Positions 5,050 to 5,547 of a DNA stretch of 5,547 nt are shown here, one piece after another. Origin of the DNA: Methanobrevibacter sp. (GTDB taxonomy: Archaea > Methanobacteriota > Methanobacteria > Methanobacteriales > Methanobacteriaceae); the NCBI GenBank assembly GCA_017404125.1, contig JAFRCZ010000233.1, positions 1-5,547 of the forward strand. The letters run 5' to 3'. How positions within the stretch are numbered: the stretch's first letter is position 1; each line of letters begins with the position of its first letter. Position numbers and translations under genes: made by a program. The notes under the pieces were generated by a model that had not been told where the DNA came from, did no database searches, and saw nothing but the letters and a program-made list of their open reading frames with translations.

Positions 5050-5277
5050 TCAATCGGTATCGTCATCGTCATCGTCATTATCGTTATCTTCTTTGTCATT
5101 TTTGTCGTCATCGTCATTATCGCTGTCAGAATCTACAGAGTCACTTGAATCATCTGAATCGCCAGAGGAATCAGTTGCAGAATCATCAGATGATCCCCCA
5201 ATGCATCCACTAACAGCAACTACAGACAAAAGAACGATTGTTAATAATAGAAAAGCAAATATGTTTTGTTTATTCAT
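5050..5277 (-). CDS. Small Asp/Ser-rich surface lipoprotein
   Basis: The 75-residue product has an N-terminal signal peptide (MNKQNIF, then a hydrophobic core) ending in a lipobox AVSGC with Cys25 as the predicted lipid-bearing first residue, followed by Gly-Gly. The mature part of about 51 residues is nearly half Asp plus many Ser, ending in a run of six Asp and TD; no folded domain is visible. It is probably anchored to the outer face of the membrane with a negatively charged flexible tail. A role in binding cations or basic surface proteins is only a guess. The start at 5277 is chosen over an in-frame ATG at 5301. Only 5277 has a ribosome site (AAGGAG, 5287-5292), and the TATA box at 5318-5327 predicts transcription start after the upstream ATG. 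Hexamer-like GAT/GAC repeats encode the tail. No named family recognised. Confidence 0.82.
   Translation of the reverse strand: MNKQNIFAFLLLTIVLLSVVAVSGCIGGSSDDSATDSSGDSDDSSDSVDSDSDNDDDDKNDKEDNDNDDDDDDTD
5059..5122. repeat. GAT/GAC codon microsatellite with 18-bp direct repeat
   Basis: On the + strand ATCGTC is repeated three times at 5059-5076, and an 18-bp identical word (TCGTCATCGTCATTATCG) occurs at 5066-5083 and 5105-5122, 39 bp (13 codons) apart. The period is a multiple of three, so gain or loss of units would change only the length of the acidic tail. Confidence 0.75.
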
Positions 5278-5286
5278 TAAAAACAA

Positions 5287-5292
5287 CTCCTT
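5287..5292 (-). promoter_or_regulatory. Shine-Dalgarno AAGGAG deciding the lipoprotein start
   Basis: AAGGAG on the minus strand lies 9 nt before the ATG at 5277 and downstream of the in-frame ATG at 5301, so it can serve only the 5277 start. That start also gives a normal-length lipoprotein signal peptide. Confidence 0.75.
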
Positions 5293-5317
5293 TTTAAACA
5301 TAATATGTTAATTTTAA

Positions 5318-5327
5318 TATTTATATA
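5318..5327 (-). promoter_or_regulatory. TATA box of the lipoprotein gene
   Basis: TATATAAATA on the minus strand is the most TATA-like box of the window. Transcription would start near 5298-5300, giving a leader of about 20 nt that contains the AAGGAG site. Confidence 0.55.
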
Positions 5328-5503
5328 TTGATATTTTAATCTGTTTTTGCGAAAAAATGAATAAAATAACAGAACCCGAATGAATAAAACAAGAATATTA
5401 CAATAAAACCAATTTTTATAATTATGATCAAAGCTTACAAAATAATAGATTTTAAAATTAATAAAAAAATGAAAAATAAAATATTGACAATAATTAATAT
5501 AAT

Positions 5504-5547
5504 AAAAATAGTAAAAATAGAAAAAATAGAAAAAAATGAATTAAAAA
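5504..5547 (-). terminator. T-tract array at right edge, probable terminator of a gene beyond the window
   Basis: On the minus strand T5 (5543-5547), T7 (5530-5536), T6 (5521-5526), T5 (5513-5517) and T5 (5504-5508) follow one another at about 9-12 bp. This is the same build as behind the thermosome and lipoprotein genes, so a minus-strand gene probably ends a little to the right. The rest of the spacer (5328-5503) holds no gene I can see, only an 11-bp direct repeat AATGAATAAAA (5356-5366, 5379-5389). Confidence 0.45.

Noticed and set aside
5278..5301. Longer lipoprotein with start at 5301
   Set aside because: There is no ribosome site before that ATG, and the AAGGAG site and predicted transcription start both lie after it.
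5012..5311. Plus-strand Ser-rich frame of 99 codons
   Set aside because: The serine runs are the reverse reading of the GAT/GAC repeats of the lipoprotein gene. The lipobox, TATA box and ribosome site support the minus strand.

Overview
The window is a piece of an AT-rich archaeal chromosome, most likely a Methanobrevibacter or close relative (Methanobacteriales). The evidence is a complete group II chaperonin (thermosome) gene, a pseudomurein-binding repeat in a secreted protein (pseudomurein is the wall polymer of this order), an archaeal-type lipoprotein, Shine-Dalgarno sites of the GGAGGTGA type, TATA-like boxes, and oligo-T runs after the genes. The genus is an inference. I see no mobile element, CRISPR array, tRNA or rRNA.

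Layout. Positions 1-811 (minus) hold the N-terminal 270 residues of a large secreted wall-bound protein that continues past the left edge: signal peptide, Ser/Asp-rich linker, Ig-like domain and one pseudomurein-binding repeat. Positions 812-1709 form a gene desert of about 900 bp. Its right half is an array of A-tracts (T-tracts on the minus strand) phased near the helical repeat, ending in a pair of mutually exclusive hairpins just after the thermosome stop codon. Positions 1710-3362 (minus) hold the thermosome subunit, preceded by a 307-bp control region with a TATA-like box, an 18-bp perfect palindrome near the predicted transcription start, an AU-only hairpin in the leader and a 12-bp direct repeat.

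To the right are four small genes, none with an assignable function. They are a very basic secreted protein (3670-4107, minus), a membrane-anchored protein with an acidic, tyrosine-rich tail (4244-4606, plus; divergent from the former), a 77-residue cytoplasmic protein with an unusual start region (4673-4906, minus), and an Asp/Ser-rich lipoprotein (5050-5277, minus). The right edge is A-rich and looks like the terminator of another minus-strand gene outside the window.

Most genes appear to be single transcription units with their own TATA-like box and T-tract terminator. Apart from the thermosome (cytoplasmic protein folding), the window is mainly cell-surface: three exported proteins and one membrane-anchored protein, with strongly opposite charges. 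No defence or mobile system can be supported. The points most worth a second look are the thermosome control and terminator architecture, the apparent ATT (or SD-overlapping GTG) start of the 77-residue gene, and the charged surface proteins.
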